Shown here: piece after piece, positions 58,981-64,000 of the stretch
Layout of the letters: each line of letters opens with the position of its first letter
How positions within the stretch are numbered: the first letter of the stretch is position 1
From: Polytrichum commune
Lineage: Eukaryota > Streptophyta > Polytrichopsida > Polytrichales > Polytrichaceae
Direction of reading: 5' to 3'
Length of the DNA: 64,000 nucleotides
Assembly: GCA_950295325.1 (NCBI GenBank)
Contig: OX485806.1
Location: 14,134,001-14,198,000 of the forward strand
Notes under the pieces: generated by a model
Told to the model about the DNA's origin: nothing
The model's database searches: none
What the model saw: only the letters and a program-made list of their open reading frames with translations
Program-made: the position numbers and the translations under genes

Positions 58981-59393
58981 GAGTTGTCCTTAAAGTCTCA
59001 AAAAAAACTCATGTTTTGGTAGGAAGTTTTGCCCCAATTTGACAAATTATAATGTTTATGGAGCATTCAAGTGATATTAGGACCCCCCAATGTTGGTGAA
59101 AGAAAGGGGAGGTGTTTGACTTGGCTAGAATATGGCTATATAAATATGAATTTCACGGCAAACTTTTCATGAGGAACTCACAAAAAATGATGCTCTCAAA
59201 AGTTTAGCAAGGAGCTCCTTTTAAAAAAAACCATTTCTTATCCAAAATCAAACACCTCCAATTCATTTCACTAAAATTAGGGTAGGGGTTCCAACACCAT
59301 CTAAGTGTTCTTTGAACAATAAGGAAAGTGTGAAAATTGGGGCAGAACTCCCTACCGAAACATGGGTTTTTGAGAGACTTTGAGGGATAACTC
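58981..59393. mobile_element. Foldback MITE (413 bp) with about 65-bp TIRs and TA duplication
   Basis: Left arm GAGTTGTCCTTAAAGTCTC...TTTTGGTAGGAAGTTTTGCC; right arm, inverted, GAGTTATCCCTCAAAGTCTC...TTTCGGTAGGGAGTTCTGCC. Both are flanked by TA (58979-58980 and 59394-59395). There is no coding capacity. A half relic is seen near 8972-9021. Confidence 0.85.
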
Positions 59394-59395
59394 TA

Positions 59396-61982
59396 GTAAT
59401 GCACTCCTCATAAGTAGCATAATCTTTTCAATTTTTAACACGTCCATTCCGCATCTTGCTCCAGCCTCTCGCCACAAAATCCACCAAATTACACATTTTA
59501 CATAGATTTTAACAAACATATTTTGCATAAACTACGAGTGGGAGTTGTCATCATGTATGAGCGTTTACCTTGCATTCATCCAACATACTATTCCCAAAAT
59601 AGTATGTAATCTAGAGGTTACCTTTTTCAATCTATTTGACACCAAAATTAGCTTCAAAGACTCTGAATTAAACTATTCCAAGTCACTCAAGATGAACACA
59701 ACGGCAAACCTATAGGAGGGTCAAGTTTTCATGTTGGATGGATGAGATGTACACTCACTCGTGCGCAACAATTCCCTCTCGGCTACAACAACATCCCAAA
59801 ATTAAAGAAAATTCTCAACCCTTCCCTTGTTCGACTACCCTAATGGATGCTCCTATGGGTCACCAATCATTTACTCATGCGAACTACATAAGGGAAGCAC
59901 ATCTTGCAGGTGAGCTTGAAACAACAAGAGGATAATCACCCTCAGCTAGTAATTTCCAATTAAGTCAATCACTACAACATTTGGATGCTTGAGAAATGGA
60001 AGGTAGTTGTGTGCGCACATATCTAAGAGACCAACCTTCTTCATGCAAGACTTATACTTTTGCAATTTTAATGCAATCATAAGTTTGCAGTAAAGTCATG
60101 TGTTCATGGAATGTTTCATTTGTCTTAGAACTCCTTCTTTTTCTTTTTCTTTTTCTTTTTGGCTCTCTTCTTCCTTTTTCCTTCTTTTGCCAAATTCTTT
60201 GGGCATGGAAGAGGAGTACCGCATATTAGTACTTTTGAACTGGGTTTTTGATAGGGCACCAAAGAGCACAAGACTAGATAGCTTGTATGAAACACAACTT
60301 CCTTAAACCAAAATCTCAATTTTTCTTCAATAAACGATGAGTTGCTTCAAGAAGTGAACATGTCAAAAGAATGTTGACATGGTGGGTTCTCGTGTCATTT
60401 GCATGTCTCCGGACCTGGTCTTTCTTGTAGGCCCATTGCCTCGGTTATACTACTACGTGACTACTAAAGCTTGCGTTGGGATTTTGAAAGAAAAATGAAC
60501 AACTCCAAGGGCAATCTAGTACTATTTCCACATGTATTCATTCATTTTTAAAGCAAGAGTGCCACGTGGCACAACACGGTTGGTTGAAACCCATGAAAGT
60601 TTGGTGAGCAGACAAATTAGATTCAAACTTCGACGCAGAAATTGTGGAACCTGATACTGCGTTAGGTTATTATACCTTAGAGCACAGTGTGCACATTCAC
60701 ATACAAAATGGTTGAAGGCCCATTATCTCGATATATATATAGATAGATAGATCGTGTCTTACTAGGGAAGCTATGCAGATTGGATGCATAGTTCCTCAAA
60801 GTATGCATTGAGTTTTGAGAAACTGTGAAAAGGAAGGAGGTGTGGAAACAACATTGCATGAGGGATGGTTTTGGAGGGGACATTCTTGTTTCCTCCATGT
60901 AAGGATGGCATTTGACAAACAAGTGGGCATGCAATATAATTGGAGAACTTCCAACTAACTTCACTAGTAAAGGTGTGTAAGTTAGTGGGAAGGGATTTGT
61001 TGTGGGGGGATTGTTAAAACGACTACAAAGACAAGTTGCACGGTCACATGACTTGTCAGATGTTGAAGTTTCATTGCACGCATGAAGAGGAGCAAGGTAT
61101 TAGCTTTGCTTCCTCTTCCTTTACATTTCGTTACTTCCTCTTTCATGACTATCTATGTAGGGTTTTGTCAATGTGTGGTCGATTCAACAATCCCTTGTTG
61201 AACTAAAACACCAAAATAAAAGTTCGTACTGAGCAAATTACGAATATGGTGTGCAACGTTTAATTTTGGTATACAACAATTTAGTTTGTCTTGAAAATCC
61301 ATAATGTGTATCGTGACCCTTTGGCCTTGACCATGTTACAAGGCTTTGGTGCTTTCAACTTTCATATATGGCATTGAGATTTGGGAAGAGACTTGAAAAA
61401 CTCATACTAGAAGGTTTTTGCCAAGAATATGAAGACATATATGCTCATATGATGTCTTGCATCAAAGTGCATTCTTTGACAACATGCCATACTTTAATGC
61501 ATGAATTTGGAGAACTTCTCACTTAATTATATGTTCTTTCCACTAACCATGTGTTTTCAACAATGGTTTGCCCATCTATCCCCCTCTTGGTTGGTCAAAT
61601 AAGCAACCTCACTTTCTTAACATCTCGTTGAACAAGGATTTAACATCTGGCATAGATTGACAATCATGTAAAAGGCATCATGAGATCTATCTCAAAGGGA
61701 AAACCATGACAACCCAACATCATCAAAACTCACATATGATGATCAAACCCTAACCCTAAACCCTAATCCCGAACTACTTAGGTGCATGTCCTCTAGTTGG
61801 GACAACAAGATTAAGTGATGGATCAATAAAATGTTTGCTAGAGGAGATGAAACGTCAACACATTGTGTTGGGGATTGAGTTGTGAAGTGGTGTTGACATT
61901 CTTTGTCTCGTAATGCATTAGTGGGTTTTTGTGTTGGTGCATTAAACCATATAGATTGCATCCATACCAATGCATGCAATGT
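59396..61982. other. Intergenic stretch
   Basis: It includes a TTTTTC microsatellite (about 60131-60162), a TATATA/TAGA run (about 60731-60751) and a short telomere-like run AACCCTAACCCTAAACCCTA (61746-61765). No gene is recognised. Confidence 0.5.
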
Positions 61983-62231
61983 CACTAGAAGAAAACTTGT
62001 CCGTTACAACCATTGGTTGTGACTTCACCACTGCAACTCACAATGATAAAATGTATTAATAAGTCATCTTGGTTGAGAATTGAAGGTTTTTTTGTTACAC
62101 TTTTTGGAATATAGACATGGCAAAAACTTACAATTGACAACCAAAATGCATATTTCATACATTTCCGCGCCACGAGTTGCAATGGGCAAGTTGCAACAGA
62201 TGGTTGTAATGCATAATTTTCTTCTACTGTG
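61983..62231. mobile_element. CACTA-like MITE (about 249 bp)
   Basis: Left end CACTAGAAGAAAACTTGTCC and inverted right end CACAGTAGAAGAAAATTATG both lead into TTACAACCAT. The CAC...TAGAAGAAAA terminus is typical of CACTA (En/Spm) non-autonomous elements. The flanking 3-bp duplication is not preserved (TGT versus TAC), so the assignment is moderate. Confidence 0.6.
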
Positions 62232-62234
62232 TAC

Positions 62235-63060
62235 CTAATGCACATTCTTGGCCATGAGAGTTATGTACACATGAATGGGCACCCAAAACAATGTGTTAAC
62301 CCTAAACTTATTCACGATCGTTTCATAATTTGGATGAAGCATTCAAGTGGACATGCAACCCATTGTGAACCTCTGGCTTGCTATGTAACTTTTGGAAAAC
62401 ACACATATGCTCGAGTTGGATGCATGGTCATTTTCTTCACAAGCACACTATTTTCATTCTACACAATGGTTTGCTATGCATCGACCATGCATGATATGTT
62501 ACTTATGAAGGTGGGCCTAGAACATACCTTGTTTTTGGTTTTTCACTCACTTCCCCTACAATATGAAACCCTATTTGCCCAAGAGGCCGTAACCAAAGTG
62601 GGAGTGTTTTTCAAAAATCCAGGTAAACCACCTTTATGCAAATAATGCCATACTTTTCTAGCATGTTGTCGCCTTCAATATTTGAAATGTGTGGGGTTTG
62701 AGCCAAATCTCCAACCTATGACATTTTTCAAAATTTCACGTGTTGGGATTTTGAAGAGGTTGTATCTCCCTTTGCATTTAGAATTTATGTATCAATTTTG
62801 TTTTCTTTTTATATTTTCTTGAGTATTATACCACACCTAATGTTGGATTATAGAAGTCCAATTTAATCCCGTGATAATACCTCCCTTACTATATGGGTGT
62901 TTGCCGAATCGGGCTAACTGATTCTTCCACCATCCATACAAGAAATCGCCAACTAACCAAAAAAAAAACAGAAGTGCTAGTTGTCAAGATTCAATTTGAA
63001 ATACAAAGAGAGTCACGCATCTCTACTAGTGATACACGGGGCCCACCAAACACGCTCATC
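62235..63060. other. Intergenic stretch, unsupported 138-codon frame
   Basis: The open frame at 62229-62645 has no recognisable motif and begins within the CACTA-like right end. It may be transposon debris. I do not call a gene. Confidence 0.45.
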
Positions 63061-63501
63061 TACAATCCACCCTCTATAAATGTTACACCTATAAGTGTTA
63101 ACCCTCTCTAAATGTTAACTTTCTTCTACTCCCCACATATTGCACACTATAAATGTTAAACGTGTTAACTGTTAACAAAACGGTACTCCCTTCTTTATAA
63201 ATTTGACTCTATAAATGTTAACGAATGAAATACAACTATAATATGGATGATAAAAACTACACATCCAATTACATTCCTCTCTCTCTCAATAACTTGATAT
63301 TGAATAAAGTTTTGATTGGGTTTGCAATTTTATGAATGGTATTCTCTCACAAGGACTCTTCACAATTGCTTATATTTATAAATGTTAAGATTTGTATATT
63401 GCTCAGAAAAATAATTTTATAATTTTATAATTGTTAACACCTCTATAAATGTTAACTTTGATCCACTCCCGAGGGTTAACATTTATAGAGGGTAGACTGT
63501 A
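63061..63501. mobile_element. Tigger/pogo-type MITE (441 bp) built from TATAAATGTTAAC words
   Basis: Left TACAATCCACCCTCTATAAA and inverted right TACAGTCTACCCTCTATAAA, each including the TA duplication. The word CTATAAATGTTAAC recurs about eight times inside in both orientations. The terminus matches the TACAGTCTA.CC ends of the 20514-21748 element, so it was probably mobilised by the same kind of transposase. Confidence 0.85.
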
Positions 63502-63559
63502 GCTAAGCGATGTTATGCAATTATGTTGAATATGAAATCTAGGGCAACTGATAAACTTT

Positions 63560-63670
63560 GAATTCAAGTACACTCGTTTGTACACCCGTCTATTTAGTGT
63601 ATGTGTTTTAGATCCACACTGACAGAACACTCAAATACAGGTGCCTGATTAAATTAAGCAACATAATTAG
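63560..63670 (-). repeat. Repeat family A fragment
   Basis: ACACTCAAATACAGGTGCCT and AACATAATTAGG match the terminal block of the inverted copy at 50405-50725. Confidence 0.6.
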
Positions 63671-64000
63671 GCCTAAGGGACCGCTTAATTTGTGCTTCAC
63701 GCTCCTCTTGCCATGATGAAGTTCGAATTAACATATAAATTAATGTATTTCAATCGCTAAGCATTGCATGTATCTAGTGAGCAGCCAAATGACGGCAGGG
63801 AGGCCGGTCAAAGACGTCTCATAGGAAAGATGGATGAATTAATGACGTAGATATTCATCCAAAGGAGACCCATTAGGTCACATGCATCTTGAAGCGTAAG
63901 TGGTGAGGGGGCAGAACTCACCAATTTGCAAGGAAGGAGGAGGCATAAATGGGATGCATAAATTGGAAGGAGTGGAGGAAGAGCTTCCCGATAAATTCCC
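63671..64000. other. Right-edge intergenic sequence
   Basis: Nothing is recognised. Confidence 0.4.

Noticed and set aside
62229-62645. 138-codon frame rich in His/Cys/Met
   Set aside because: It overlaps the CACTA-like element's right end and has no family motif.
1-64000. CRISPR array or prokaryotic defence system
   Set aside because: The tandem repeats have no regular unique spacers, and the genes and introns are those of a plant nucleus.

Overview
This window is nuclear DNA of a land plant. It is AT-rich, its genes are split by many short GT-AG introns, and its intergenic space is filled with degenerate DNA transposons and small repeats. The protein sequences are clearly plant. They keep motifs I associate with seed-free plants, so a bryophyte or other seed-free lineage is my best guess, but only with low confidence. 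I see no prokaryotic operon, CRISPR array, rRNA or convincing tRNA.

Layout. 1-3135 (minus): 5' part of a five-bladed beta-propeller glycosidase-like gene whose introns are filled by two tandem-repeat arrays; the gene runs off the left edge. 6167-6811 (minus): intronless calmodulin-like protein with four EF-hands. 7300-25400: a gene-poor repeat field with TIR elements, a decayed LINE carrying a nested SINE-like insertion, Tigger/pogo-type and PIF/Harbinger-type elements, and several tandem arrays. 26045-29771 (minus): a five-exon plastid-type PfkB sugar kinase (NARA5-like). 34.0-50.2 kb (plus): the complete gene for CPSF160, the large subunit of the mRNA cleavage and polyadenylation complex. 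I could resolve 27 coding exons giving 1,459 codons. 52096-54442: a decayed Tc1/IS630-type transposon with long TIRs. 54849-58678 (minus): an eight-exon HD-domain 5'-deoxynucleotidase (HDDC2-like). 58.9-64 kb: foldback MITEs, a CACTA-like element and a Tigger-type MITE.

The five genes do not form a pathway; they are unrelated housekeeping, signalling and plastid genes. The unifying theme is how repeats have shaped gene structure: an intron built from copies of its own 3' splice-site region, a tandemly duplicated leader intron upstream of the CPSF160 start codon, a partly triplicated exon 1 in HDDC2, and repeat copies inside CPSF160 introns. I found no convincing new molecular system. The most interesting items are these repeat/splice-site couplings and two apparent GC-AG introns in CPSF160.

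All exon boundaries were derived by hand from reading frame, splice-site consensus and recalled family conservation. Total lengths divide by three in all three fully resolved spliced genes.
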